Source of the DNA: JAFAMS01 sp963715815 | Lineage (GTDB): Bacteria > Vulcanimicrobiota > Vulcanimicrobiia > Vulcanimicrobiales > Vulcanimicrobiaceae | NCBI GenBank assembly: GCA_963715815.1 | Contig: OY970278.1 | Coordinates: 1,674,001 to 1,738,000, forward strand | Length of the DNA stretch: 64,000 bases | Direction: 5' to 3' | Part shown: positions 1 through 8,213 of the stretch, in pieces | How the letters are laid out: every line of letters starts with the position of its first letter | How positions within the stretch are numbered: the stretch's first letter is position 1 | Position numbers and translations under genes: made by a program | Notes under the pieces: generated by a model | What the model was told of the DNA's origin: nothing | What the model saw: only the letters and a program-made list of their open reading frames with translations | The model's database searches: none

Positions 1-111
1 AATCATACGCTCGGCATCGCGCGGTACCGCGAAGCGTATGAAGACCTTCGACGGCACGGAATGAGTTGTGCGACCAGGGGGGCCTCAGTTCCCGCTCGCA
101 CGAACCGGTAG
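1..111 (+). CDS. 3' end of an unidentified gene (partial)
   Basis: One frame is open from the window edge to a TAG at 109-111. It gives about 36 residues, the first 20 of which look protein-like (alternating charged and hydrophobic residues such as ARYREAYEDLRR). The last 15 residues look less natural. The other two forward frames close at 61-63 and within the first 42 bases. No family can be recognised from so short a tail, and it could also be non-coding. Confidence 0.25.
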   Translation, partial: NHTLGIARYREAYEDLRRHGMSCATRGASVPARTNR

Positions 112-118
112 CCTTCCG

Positions 119-1546
119 ATGACGGCGATTCTGCACTTCACGCGGGACCTTCGTTTGGAAGATAACGCTGCACTTGCTGTGGCGGCAAACGACGCGCGGG
201 TTGTGCCGGTAATCGTACTCGATCCCGCGACTTCGGGGCGTCTGCGAAGCTCGCCGCGGCGCGCCGCTTACTACTGTAGCGCGGTAGCAGCTCTCGACCG
301 CACGATCACCGCACGCGGTGGGCGACTGATCGTCCGGCGCGGACGCACGGCCTCGACTTTACGTGCATTGGCACGCGCCGTCGGCGCGACGAGCATCGTG
401 TGGACGGCATCCTACGATGCTCACGGTGCGCGGGTGGATCGTGATGTCCAAGCCGCGATCGAAGAAGCCGGACTCCGTGCAAGCGTAGTGCACGATGCAC
501 CCGCAGTTGCACCGGAAGAAACGGCCAGCGAGCGGCGCGGCTATCGCTCGTTCTCGGCTTACTTCGAACGCTGGATGCAGCAAGACATCGTACCGTACGA
601 TACGCTGCACGCGCAGCTCGAAGCTCCGGAGGTCTCGAGCGAAGCTCTTCCGAGTACGGCGGAATTCGGACGCAGTCTGGAGCTGGATGAACCGGTCGAC
701 GCGGACGTCATTCGCACGCGCTTCGATCGCTTTCTCGAAAGTGAGGTCGTACATTACGCGATCTCGCGAAACGTTCCGGCCGACGGTCATACCTCACAGC
801 TTGCGCCGGCGCTTTCGTTTGGCGTCGTCGCGGCACGCAGCGTCGTTGCCGCTGTGCGCAATCGCCGAGCGGATCGGTTGCTGCTGACGGAAGAGCGCAT
901 CTCGATCGATTTGTTCCTGCGCGCACTTGCGCAACGCGATTTCTTCTTGCAGCTTGCGCACTTCTATGAAGCGCTCGACGACGCGCCATTGCAGGACAAG
1001 ATGCGGCGGTTTGCCTTTTCGCGGACACATCCCGCGCTCGACGCGTGGCGCGCAGGTAAGACCGGCTATCCGCTGATCGACGCCGGCATTCGTCAACTCC
1101 GCGCGACCGGATGGATGCATCCGCGCGTGCGCGCTATAGCAGCATCGTTTCTATGCTTTGACTTGGGAGTCGACTGGCGCGTTGGGCGTGAAGAGTGGGA
1201 TCACTGGCTGATCGAGGACGAGCCGGCGCTTGCAACCGGAAATTGGCAGTGGATTGCCGGCGTTGGTGCGGATCTGGCAGCCTATCCGCGCATCTACAAT
1301 CCGCGAGCGCAGAGCCGTCGGTGCGATCCGACAGGGCGGTATATTCGCCGCTGGATCCCGGAGCTCGCATCGCGGAGCGATCGCGCGCTATTCGAGCCGG
1401 GTGCCGAGTCACGAAGCCCGCAGCTCGCACTCTCACTGTTCGGGAGCGACGGCTATCCTGCGCCGGTCGTCGATCACGACACGGCCGCGCGCGCATTTCT
1501 TGAGCGTTACAAACGCGAGGTTAGCGTTCCGGCTGAAGACTCGTAA
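119..1546 (+). CDS. phrB: Deoxyribodipyrimidine photolyase / cryptochrome (class I)
   Basis: 475-residue FAD-dependent DNA photolyase, the usual length for the class I CPD photolyase/cryptochrome family. It is expected to repair UV-induced pyrimidine dimers in the cytoplasm using blue light. The N-terminal 130 residues form the alpha/beta antenna domain starting MTAILHFTRDLRLEDN. The C-terminal helical FAD domain carries GYPLIDAGIRQLRATGWMH, the tryptophan-containing NWQWIAG segment, and YPRIYNP near residue 390 followed by an R-x-x-x-DP-x-G-x-YIRRW block, all diagnostic of the family. I chose the ATG at 119 over the in-frame GTG at 68 because the family homology begins there; the RBS is weak. 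The 3' end overlaps the convergent gene by 26 bp. Motifs alone do not separate a repair photolyase from a signalling cryptochrome. Confidence 0.93.
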   Translation: MTAILHFTRDLRLEDNAALAVAANDARVVPVIVLDPATSGRLRSSPRRAAYYCSAVAALDRTITARGGRLIVRRGRTASTLRALARAVGATSIVWTASYDAHGARVDRDVQAAIEEAGLRASVVHDAPAVAPEETASERRGYRSFSAYFERWMQQDIVPYDTLHAQLEAPEVSSEALPSTAEFGRSLELDEPVDADVIRTRFDRFLESEVVHYAISRNVPADGHTSQLAPALSFGVVAARSVVAAVRNRRADRLLLTEERISIDLFLRALAQRDFFLQLAHFYEALDDAPLQDKMRRFAFSRTHPALDAWRAGKTGYPLIDAGIRQLRATGWMHPRVRAIAASFLCFDLGVDWRVGREEWDHWLIEDEPALATGNWQWIAGVGADLAAYPRIYNPRAQSRRCDPTGRYIRRWIPELASRSDRALFEPGAESRSPQLALSLFGSDGYPAPVVDHDTAARAFLERYKREVSVPAEDS

Positions 1547-3302
1547 AGAGCGCCCGGCGTACGATCATGCTCTTGGCTGCCTCGAGCGCTGCTGAGAAAG
1601 CGCCGCGGCGATAGTCCCAGCGCGGATCGTCGTCCGGCATGAAGATGCCCATCGCACCGTTAGCCTCGAACACGACGACATCTCCGCTGGGGTCGATGCC
1701 GAAATCGATTCCGCCGTAGTCGAGTTGCATCGAGCCGGCGATGGACGCAAGCGCTTGCATCGCGCGGCTTCCGATAACGGAGGCCGGCTCCGACAAATAC
1801 TGTGCTTCTTCACCGCGGAATTCCGATGAGTCGCGCATCAACGACGAAGCGTAGTGGACTTTCCAATTTTGCGAGACGGCGAGGTGGATCGGATAGAGGA
1901 CGCCGTCGATGCACATCATGCGGTATTTGCGCAGCATCCCGTCCACCGAGCGCGTGTCTTCGAAGGAGATCAGCAGTGCTTCTTCGCCCGGCAATTGTGA
2001 AGCGACCGACGTAAGCTGATCGGCGCGGTCGACCGGTTCGAAGAAGAAGCCGTTGTGAAATCCGGGGCTGCGCAGCAGCATCGGGAATTCGAAGCCGAGA
2101 TCGCGCACGAACATAGCGGCGTCGGACCGGCAGAGTCGCTCGCGGGCAACCGGAACGATATGCGAAGTCCGGACTCCCTCGAGGAGACCGAGACGCTGCG
2201 ATTGCTCGATCCGTCCCGTATGTGCGACGTTTTCCGGCCGGTTAATGACGGGTGCGTTTGTCTTCGCGACGATTCGCTTCGCGACTTCGAGCGCGACTGA
2301 GTCGGATTCGACGTCTCCTATTGCAATGAACACGACGTCGTGCTCCGGAAGCGGATGCCCCTCGGCGTACGCCTGCGTATAGATGACGGTGTTTTGCACG
2401 AGCGAATAGTCGACCAGAAGCTCGTAGCGAATCGCGTGCATCGCAGAGGCTATGGTCAGCAGACGAACCGGCTTGCCCGTTCCTTTATAGTCGAAGATGC
2501 GCACGACGCCGCGTAGGACGTCGCTGCTCCAGACGGCGCTGGCCGCGTCGACGTTGCCCATCTCTTCATAGGCGCTCGCGATTCCAAGGTGCAGCTCGCG
2601 ATTGTCGGGCGCGATCTCGGCAGCAAGTTGGTAAATCTGGAGTGCGGCTTGATGATTGTGCTGACGCGACGCAAAATCAGCCAGACGCCAGAGAAGATTA
2701 ACGTTTGCAGAATCGTGCCCGAACAGCTTCTCGAGAAATGAGCGAACCGAATCGGTCTCGCCGGCAAGGATCGTGTTTGCAGCGACTTCGTAGACGTATT
2801 CGACGTACGCATCGGTCGCCGAGACTTGCGGCATCGGCTTGCGCGGTTCGACTTGCGGAATCTGGAGATGGCTTGCATCCTCGCCGAGGCCGCGCAGGAC
2901 GCCGACTAGACCGCGGGCGGCCGGAGTGTGATCGGGACGCAGCGCGAGCGCGCGGTTGAACTCGAGCTTCGCGCCTTGCAGATCCCCGCGGCCGAACAGA
3001 ACGTAGCCGAGATTCGTCGCGCCGATGACGCTCTGCGGATCCGCGGCGACGGCAGCGCGGAAGCAGACTTCCGCCTGACGTATAAGATTGTTGCGATGAT
3101 AGAGCCGTCCTAAATCGTTTAATGCGCGAAAGTGCGTACGATCCTCGCGCAACACGGCCCGATAAGCTTCTTCGGCAAGCGCATCGCGGCCGAGCGCTTC
3201 GAGCACGCGTGCGCGCTCGAACAAAAAGCTTACGGCGTGCGGCGACTCGGCAACGACGGCCTCAAGCGAATCAAGAACGGTCTCGATCGGGGCGGGGCTC
3301 AC
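1521..3302 (-). CDS. TPR-repeat protein with C-terminal ATP-grasp domain
   Basis: About 593 residues. The N-terminal half is a run of tetratricopeptide repeats (for example LGRDALAEEAYRAVLREDR, then LGYVLFGRGDLQGAKLEFNR, and a further group around residues 190-280). The C-terminal ~300 residues resemble an ATP-grasp ligase: a pre-ATP-grasp segment starting near VRLLTIASAMHAI, and near residues 520-545 the metal/ATP-binding string GIDFGIDPSGDVVVFEAN. ATP-grasp enzymes join a carboxylate to an amine or thiol using ATP; the substrate here cannot be told. The start is uncertain: the GTG at 3302 begins the conserved TPR region, while the open frame runs far upstream through the neighbouring gene in a low-complexity Arg/Ser-rich reading that is not credible. 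It lies downstream of, and in the same direction as, the zinc-finger membrane protein. Confidence 0.75.
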   Translation of the reverse strand: MSPAPIETVLDSLEAVVAESPHAVSFLFERARVLEALGRDALAEEAYRAVLREDRTHFRALNDLGRLYHRNNLIRQAEVCFRAAVAADPQSVIGATNLGYVLFGRGDLQGAKLEFNRALALRPDHTPAARGLVGVLRGLGEDASHLQIPQVEPRKPMPQVSATDAYVEYVYEVAANTILAGETDSVRSFLEKLFGHDSANVNLLWRLADFASRQHNHQAALQIYQLAAEIAPDNRELHLGIASAYEEMGNVDAASAVWSSDVLRGVVRIFDYKGTGKPVRLLTIASAMHAIRYELLVDYSLVQNTVIYTQAYAEGHPLPEHDVVFIAIGDVESDSVALEVAKRIVAKTNAPVINRPENVAHTGRIEQSQRLGLLEGVRTSHIVPVARERLCRSDAAMFVRDLGFEFPMLLRSPGFHNGFFFEPVDRADQLTSVASQLPGEEALLISFEDTRSVDGMLRKYRMMCIDGVLYPIHLAVSQNWKVHYASSLMRDSSEFRGEEAQYLSEPASVIGSRAMQALASIAGSMQLDYGGIDFGIDPSGDVVVFEANGAMGIFMPDDDPRWDYRRGAFSAALEAAKSMIVRRALFTSLQPER

Positions 3303-3352
3303 CCATAGTAATTCGGCGCTAGACCGATTTGCCGTTAGATTTCTGAGAATTC

Positions 3353-3907
3353 TTAGAGCGGGACCCTCGTATCCACCCAGTCGCTGATCAACGGAATGCG
3401 CACGTCTTCGCCGTGCCAGACTTTGATTGCGTATACGACGTCCGCGACGATCATGATGGGAAGAAGAAACGGAATCAGCGGCCACGCGGACCATCCGAGG
3501 AACGGAATCGCTGCGACCGCATGTAGGAAGAAGCCGACGGCGGCCATTCCGAAATTGAAACCAAGAGCTTGCCAAGCTTGCCGGCGGATGTAACCGTCGC
3601 GTTTCGGATCGAACAGCGCGAGGATCGCCAGGGGCCAAAATGGATAACCAAGCGCGGCCAGTACGCGCGTCTCCGAAGGCGCGGTCGCGACGGCGGCCGA
3701 TTGCCTGACACTCGGCTGGTATGGCTGACTTTGTGGTCCACGCGGTCCGACATCGCCCGGTAACCTACCACCGCGCGCATCGATTTTCTCCGCGAGCCGG
3801 CAGCTGGGGCATTCGCCCCGCTCGTCACGGCACGTAGCACAAATCGATCTGCTGCACTGCGTACACAGCGCAACTGACGGTACGTTCGAGTGGAAATAGC
3901 AGTCCAT
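3353..3907 (-). CDS. Zinc-finger (B-box-like) membrane protein, DUF4870-like
   Basis: 184 residues. The N-terminus is a compact treble of metal ligands: C3-x2-H6, C15-x2-C18, C23-x2-C26 and C33-x2-C36, resembling a B-box/zinc-ribbon module. A 40-residue Gln/Pro/Ser linker follows, then three predicted membrane helices in the last 100 residues (around PFWPLAILALF, GMAAVGFFLHAVAAIPFLG and LIPFLLPIMIVADVVYAI). The membrane part resembles the DUF4870/Tic20-like family of small integral proteins. The ATG at 3907 is preferred to a TTG two codons upstream. It is divergent from the ABC exporter, with a shared upstream region of about 60 bp. The function is unknown; a role in membrane-associated protein or metal interactions is only a guess. 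Confidence 0.75.
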   Translation of the reverse strand: MDCYFHSNVPSVALCTQCSRSICATCRDERGECPSCRLAEKIDARGGRLPGDVGPRGPQSQPYQPSVRQSAAVATAPSETRVLAALGYPFWPLAILALFDPKRDGYIRRQAWQALGFNFGMAAVGFFLHAVAAIPFLGWSAWPLIPFLLPIMIVADVVYAIKVWHGEDVRIPLISDWVDTRVPL

Positions 3908-3969
3908 GCCCAAATCTACGGGGCCAGGAGGGCAAAGGTTTCGGGTCCCGGCGCGAAAGTCGCTGCCCA

Positions 3970-5712
3970 GTGCAGGCCCGTCAACGCGTCGCCGTTCTGC
4001 GGCGTCTTTTTAACGAAGCGAAGCCGTACTATCTCCGGCTCGGTATCGCGCTCGTATTCGGCGTCATCGCCGGAGTCGGGCCGACGGCATACGCCTGGGC
4101 GATCGGCGGGATCGAAAATCGTGTCCTGGCCGCGCGTCCGCCCGACATTCCTTTCTTGTGGGAGGTCGTGGCTGCGATGATCGTCGTCGCCGTGACGACC
4201 AACGCGGCATCATATGGCCAGAATTACCTGACCGCATGGTGCGGTCAACGCTTGGTCGCGCGCTTCCGGGTCGAGCTGTTCAGACGCTTGATGCGCCTGC
4301 CGCTGGGCCTTTTCGAACGGTGGCGTCCGGGCGAGCTAATCTCACGCCTGACGAGCGATCTCTCGCTGATGACGGAAGCCGTCAGCATCTCGTTTCCCCA
4401 GTTCATTCAAGCCACGATCACATTCGTCGCCGCGACGGTCGGAATGTTCGTCACCGACTGGCTTCTCGCAATCGTGCTGTTCGCGTGCGCGCCGTTCATT
4501 GTGTTTGCGGTTGGACGTTTCAACGCTCTGGTAGCAACCGGCGCGATGCAGGCCCAAAGACAGATTGCAGATCTCTCCAGCAATTTGACCGAATCGCTGG
4601 CGAACGAGCGTGTGATCAAAGCCTTCGGGCGCGAAGACTACGAGATCGCGCGTTTTGACGGAAATAATCAGCGTTATTTCGGCGCCTACATGAAAGTCAC
4701 GCAATTCATGCAGACGCAAGTCCCGGTTGTTGCGGTCATCATCATGCTCTCCGTTACGGGCATGCTGCTCTTCTCGACACGCGAGGTGTTGGCGGGGCGC
4801 ATGAATACCGGTGAAGTGTTCCGCTTTTGGACGCTGGTCGCGCTCGCGATCAATCCAATGAACCGCTTCGCGATTTTCTTCGCGGATTTCCAAAAAGCAA
4901 TCGTCGGTGCGTCGCGCGTCTACGAGATACTCGATCTTCCCATTGAACGGCCCGACTTACCCGATGCCGTTTCACTCGGCGCAATACGCGGCGAGATCCG
5001 TTACGAGAATGTCACGTTCGCTTACCGTCCCGAGGACGGACCCGTGCTCGCAGGCTTTGATGCCGAGATCGGGGCGGGGGAAGTTGTTGCGCTGGTCGGT
5101 CCGTCCGGTGCCGGCAAGACGACGATCGCGAACCTCGTGCCGCGCTTCTACGAACCGCAGGGAGGCCGGATCACCCTGGATGGAGTCGATTTGCAGAAGG
5201 TTCGCCTCGCGGATCTGCGGTCGGCCATCGCGCTCGTCCCTCAAGAGACCCAACTCTTTGGAGGCACGCTCGCCGAAAATATTCGCTACGGCCGGCTCGA
5301 CGCAACGGACGACGAGATCGTCGAGGCCGCCAAGATCGCCAATGCAGCCGAGTTCATCGAACGGCTTCCCGAGCAATATGGGACGCGCGTCGGGGACCGG
5401 GGTATCCGGCTCTCCGGCGGTCAGGCGGCCCGGATCGCAATAGCCCGGGCCGTCGTCCGAAAACCGAGGATCCTGATTCTCGACGAGGCGACGAGCGCTC
5501 TTGACTCTCACTCTGAAGTCCTAATCGAGCAAGCGCTCGATCGTATTTTCCCCGGCCGGACGATCCTGATCATCGCCCATCGGCTCTCGACGATCCGGCG
5601 GGCGACCAAGATCCTATATATCGAAAGGGGCAGCGTCCGCGAGACGGGCACGCATGAATCTTTACTCGCCCGAGGGGGGCTCTACGCTGCGTTGCACGCA
5701 GCCCAGCGTTAA
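3970..5712 (+). CDS. ABC half-transporter, MsbA/LmrA type (lipid or drug exporter)
   Basis: 580 residues, the normal size of a fused permease-ATPase half transporter acting as a homodimer in the inner membrane. The N-terminal ~310 residues carry six predicted membrane helices and the coupling-helix region (RLMRLPLGLFERWRPGELISRL). The nucleotide-binding domain has Walker A GPSGAGKTT near residue 378, the signature LSGGQ near 481, Walker B ILILDEATS near 500 and the switch histidine in IIAHRLSTI. MsbA relatives flip lipid A-core or other amphipathic molecules outward, which would suit a diderm, but drug export is equally possible from sequence. It starts at GTG 3970. The stop overlaps the putative promoter for the rod genes that follow. 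Confidence 0.9.
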   Translation: MQARQRVAVLRRLFNEAKPYYLRLGIALVFGVIAGVGPTAYAWAIGGIENRVLAARPPDIPFLWEVVAAMIVVAVTTNAASYGQNYLTAWCGQRLVARFRVELFRRLMRLPLGLFERWRPGELISRLTSDLSLMTEAVSISFPQFIQATITFVAATVGMFVTDWLLAIVLFACAPFIVFAVGRFNALVATGAMQAQRQIADLSSNLTESLANERVIKAFGREDYEIARFDGNNQRYFGAYMKVTQFMQTQVPVVAVIIMLSVTGMLLFSTREVLAGRMNTGEVFRFWTLVALAINPMNRFAIFFADFQKAIVGASRVYEILDLPIERPDLPDAVSLGAIRGEIRYENVTFAYRPEDGPVLAGFDAEIGAGEVVALVGPSGAGKTTIANLVPRFYEPQGGRITLDGVDLQKVRLADLRSAIALVPQETQLFGGTLAENIRYGRLDATDDEIVEAAKIANAAEFIERLPEQYGTRVGDRGIRLSGGQAARIAIARAVVRKPRILILDEATSALDSHSEVLIEQALDRIFPGRTILIIAHRLSTIRRATKILYIERGSVRETGTHESLLARGGLYAALHAAQR

Positions 5713-5736
5713 TCTCCAAGGCCGAAGCGCCGATAC
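5709..5736 (+). promoter_or_regulatory. Possible sigma-28 promoter upstream of flgB (weak)
   Basis: GCCGATAC at 5729-5736 is identical to the -10 element proposed for flagellin 1. The octamer 12 nt upstream is TTAATCTC, a poor match to the TAAAGnnn -35 seen at the other sites. It lies across the stop codon of the ABC transporter, about 30 bp before the flgB start. The -10 match is good and the -35 doubtful. Confidence 0.35.
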
Positions 5737-5764
5737 GAAGTAGGAAGGTTAGGAGCTATTTCTG

Positions 5765-6193
5765 TTGGCTGGTATATCTTTCGGGACGACTTCGGAGCTG
5801 CTCAAGAACGCGCTAGACGGCGCAGGGCTCGAGCATGCCGCGGTCGCGAACAACGTAGCGAATGTAAATACGCCGGGCTATCAGCGGTTTGAAGTCGCCT
5901 ACAAACAGGCACTCGCTGCGACGGAGCCGACGCCGCCGGATCCGAACGAGCTCGCGCTCGTGACGGACAATTCAAAACAGATCGCGATCAACGGCGAGAT
6001 TCCGCCCCAGCCCTTCCATGTCGCGGCAGCCCGCGTCGACAATCCGATCAAGATGCGCGTCGACGGCAGCAACGTCGACCTCGATCAAGAGATGGCGGAG
6101 CTGACGCAGAATTCAGCCTATCAGCAGACGATGGCTCAGTTCCTGACGACGCAGTACACGCGGATTCGTTCTGCGATCGAGGAGCGCGCATAA
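5765..6193 (+). CDS. flgB: Flagellar proximal rod protein FlgB
   Basis: 142 residues, normal for FlgB, a component of the periplasmic proximal rod exported by the flagellar type III apparatus. The N-terminal helical rod motif with NNVANVNTPGY and the C-terminal segment NVDLDQEMAELTQNSAYQQ followed by QFLTTQYTRIRSAI are typical. Translation most likely begins at TTG 5765, preceded by AGGAG at 5751-5755 with a 9-nt spacer; there is no ATG nearby. It is the first gene of the tight flgB-flgC-fliE cluster: 1 bp separates it from flgC. Confidence 0.95.
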   Translation: MAGISFGTTSELLKNALDGAGLEHAAVANNVANVNTPGYQRFEVAYKQALAATEPTPPDPNELALVTDNSKQIAINGEIPPQPFHVAAARVDNPIKMRVDGSNVDLDQEMAELTQNSAYQQTMAQFLTTQYTRIRSAIEERA

Positions 6194-6194
6194 T

Positions 6195-6659
6195 ATGCCG
6201 AGCGACGCAAACTTTTATACATCGATCCAGATCAGCGCCTCAGGTCTTTCGGCCGAGCGCCTCGCAATGGACGTCATCGCCAACAACATCGCGAACGTCA
6301 ATACGACGCGCACTCCCGAAGGCGGTGCCTTCAAGCGCCAGCTGGTTGTCTTCTCGCAGAAAACTGACGACGATGCCAAGCAACAAGCGTCGCAATTGGG
6401 ACAGGATCCCAATGCGGTCGGCAATCTTGACGGCGTCAAAACCACGCAGATCATCGACGACCCGTCGCCGGACCGCCTTGCATACGATCCAGGAAACCCG
6501 GATGCAGACACGCAAGGCTACGTCCACTATCCCAACGTGCAGATCGTCAAAGAGATGGTCGACATGATGGTTGCTCAGCGCGCATATGAGGCCAACGTCT
6601 CAGCCATCAAAGAATCGCGCGCAATGGGTAACGCCGTCCTCGGAGTACTGAAGGCTTAA
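6195..6659 (+). CDS. flgC: Flagellar proximal rod protein FlgC
   Basis: 154 residues. FlgC forms part of the proximal rod with FlgB and FlgF. The N-terminal coil SASGLSAERLAMDVIANNIANVNTT is split by the usual rod-protein asparagines. The C-terminal half has VHYPNVQIVKEMVDMMVAQRAYEANV, the classic FlgC/FlgG tail in which a terminal helix pairs with the N-terminal helix in the assembled rod. The stop TAA shares a base with the ATG of fliE (TAATG), indicating translational coupling. Confidence 0.96.
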   Translation: MPSDANFYTSIQISASGLSAERLAMDVIANNIANVNTTRTPEGGAFKRQLVVFSQKTDDDAKQQASQLGQDPNAVGNLDGVKTTQIIDDPSPDRLAYDPGNPDADTQGYVHYPNVQIVKEMVDMMVAQRAYEANVSAIKESRAMGNAVLGVLKA

Positions 6660-6991
6660 TGAACGTCAATCCGATCATCCCTGACATCGCCTCGCCCTCA
6701 AGCGAGACGCCGAACATTATGCCGCTCGCGCCGACCAACGGCGCACAGACTGCGAACAGCACGGATGAGGTCCCTAGCTTTAAAGAGTCGGTCATGAACC
6801 TGCTCAAAGACGTCAACACGAAGCTCGAGGACTCGGATCAGAACGTCCGCGATCTCGCCATGGGCAAGACCAACGACCTCGATAAGGTCGTCACGTCGGT
6901 CGAAGAGGCCAACCTCGCGCTCCAATACACGATCGCGATCCGCGGCAAACTTCTCGACGCCTACAACGAAGTCGCCCGAATCACCGTGTAA
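6659..6991 (+). CDS. fliE: Flagellar hook-basal body protein FliE
   Basis: 110 residues. FliE links the MS-ring to the proximal rod and is the first exported axial protein. The first 35 residues are a Pro/Ser/Asn-rich disordered stretch. The rest is helical with SFKESVMNLLKDVNTKLED and the conserved VEEANLALQYTIAIRGKLLDAYNEV tail that identifies the family. The start overlaps the flgC stop by one base. A perfect hairpin terminator begins about 30 bp after its stop, so flgB-flgC-fliE looks like a complete transcription unit. Confidence 0.93.
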   Translation: MNVNPIIPDIASPSSETPNIMPLAPTNGAQTANSTDEVPSFKESVMNLLKDVNTKLEDSDQNVRDLAMGKTNDLDKVVTSVEEANLALQYTIAIRGKLLDAYNEVARITV

Positions 6992-7022
6992 TCCGAGCCG
7001 CCCGGCTCTTTACCAACACTTT

Positions 7023-7056
7023 GCAGCACCGCCAAAAGCGGTGCTGCTTTGATTTT
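7023..7056 (+). terminator. Rho-independent terminator after fliE
   Basis: Perfect 10-bp stem: GCAGCACCGC at 7023-7032 pairs with GCGGTGCTGC at 7038-7047 across a 5-nt loop (CAAAA), followed by TTTGATTTT. It stands between fliE and the promoter of the flgF operon. Confidence 0.85.
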
Positions 7057-7228
7057 GCCGGCTCGGATCGGCGGTGCGGACGATGTGCCGAGCAGCAGCT
7101 TCCGACGAGGAGCGGAGCCAGGATGGCGAGAGCGACGAGCGGGGGCGCAGCAGCACGATTCGCACGATGCGAATCGTGTAGCGGTGCTGCGAGACACGTC
7201 GCCGCATCGCCGATCACCCCCAGAAATC
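7057..7228. other. Non-coding spacer between fliE terminator and flgF promoter
   Basis: No credible gene was seen here. It is GC-rich, lacks coding-like translations in any frame, and holds the long palindrome at 7154-7178. The sequence GCGGTGCTGC at 7181-7190 is a second exact copy of the 3' arm of the terminator at 7038-7047, so the spacer may have grown by local duplication of a hairpin element. Confidence 0.6.
7154..7178. repeat. 25-bp perfect palindrome (11-bp arms)
   Basis: CACGATTCGCA at 7154-7164 is the exact inverse of TGCGAATCGTG at 7168-7178 around CGA. It is nested inside a looser outer pair, GCAGCAC at 7150-7156 and GTGCTGC at 7184-7190. No U-tract follows, so it is not a standard terminator. 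It could be an operator for a dimeric regulator or a REP-type element. Confidence 0.6.
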
Positions 7229-7256
7229 TAAAGTGGTTGTGCAAGTAGGCCGAAAG
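7229..7256 (+). promoter_or_regulatory. Sigma-28 (FliA)-type promoter for flgF operon
   Basis: TAAAGTGG at 7229-7236, 12 nt, then GCCGAAAG at 7249-7256. This fits the flagellar sigma-28/sigma-D pattern (TAAA ... GCCGATAA) and has exactly the spacing of the sites at 11833, 17400 and 29693. The predicted transcription start is near 7263, leaving a leader of about 110 nt before flgF. Confidence 0.75.
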
Positions 7257-7375
7257 TCTAAGTAAGCGGCTTGGACATCCTTCGCACGGATGGGAGCCGC
7301 CCTGAAGCTGGATCGATTGAAGGCTTCAGGAGTCACCGCGTTGCGGCAGACACCCAGAGTGCGGAGGTTTTTCGC

Positions 7376-8188
7376 TTGGTTCGAGGACTTTATACGGCTG
7401 CGGCCGGGGCTCTCGTTGCACAAATGGACGTGGACACGATCGCGAACAATCTCGCGAACGTGAGCACAGCGGGCTTTAAACGCACGCTGATGCAAGTCCA
7501 GTCCAACGAATCGATGGGCATCTACCGAGTGCAAACGGATCCGGGCACAACGCCCGGCACGACCGTTCCCGGTAAGAGCGTATCGGATTACGTCGGGCAA
7601 CTCGGTTCAGGTTCGCACGTCTATGACACGCCTGCAGATTACGAGCAAGGCTCGCTGCAGCAAACCGGCGCCCCGCTCGACATGGCGATCTCCGGTCCCG
7701 GATTCTTCACGATTGCTACGGCAAACGGGATCCGGTACACGCGCGATGGCAACTTCTCGCGGAATCCGCAGGGTCAGCTCGTAACGGCGAACGGCGATCT
7801 CGTTCTCAGTACGAACGGCCCGATCACGATCCCCGACGGACGCGTGAGTGTCGATGATACGACCGGCACGATCTCCGTCGTTGATCCGAACTCTCCGGCG
7901 TCGACGGCGGTACCCGTCGCGACGTTACGTATGACGGAGTTTGGCAATCTTAACGGCCTTCGTCCCGAGGGTTCAAACCTGTTCGTCGATGGCGGAACGG
8001 CCTCTCCCGTAAACGGCACGCAATCGTCGATAACACAAGGCTATCTCGAGGCCAGCAACGCCAACGTTATCACCTCGATGGTTGGCTTGATCACAGCGCA
8101 ACAGACCTTTGATGCCAACACCAAGATGATCCAAACGCAAGACACCATGAATTCCGAAGCCATCACCAGCGTCGGTCAGAATTCGTAA
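7376..8188 (+). CDS. flgF: Flagellar basal-body rod protein FlgF
   Basis: 270 residues. This is a distal-rod/hook family protein of the FlgF/FlgG group and probably links the proximal and distal rod. It has the N-terminal GLYTAAAGALVAQMDVDTIANNLANVSTAGF helix-motif, a central beta domain with the family string APLDMAISGPGFFTI and YTRDGNFSRN, and a C-terminal helix around GYLEASNANVITSMVGLI. The open frame extends upstream, but homology begins at TTG 7376, which has GGAGG at 7363-7367 with an 8-nt spacer, so that is the start I favour. It is followed at 25 bp by the paralogous flgG. FlgF and FlgG are hard to separate; order and length support this assignment. Confidence 0.9.
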   Translation: MVRGLYTAAAGALVAQMDVDTIANNLANVSTAGFKRTLMQVQSNESMGIYRVQTDPGTTPGTTVPGKSVSDYVGQLGSGSHVYDTPADYEQGSLQQTGAPLDMAISGPGFFTIATANGIRYTRDGNFSRNPQGQLVTANGDLVLSTNGPITIPDGRVSVDDTTGTISVVDPNSPASTAVPVATLRMTEFGNLNGLRPEGSNLFVDGGTASPVNGTQSSITQGYLEASNANVITSMVGLITAQQTFDANTKMIQTQDTMNSEAITSVGQNS

Positions 8189-8213
8189 CACGGAAGGAAC
8201 GCAGTAACTCGCC

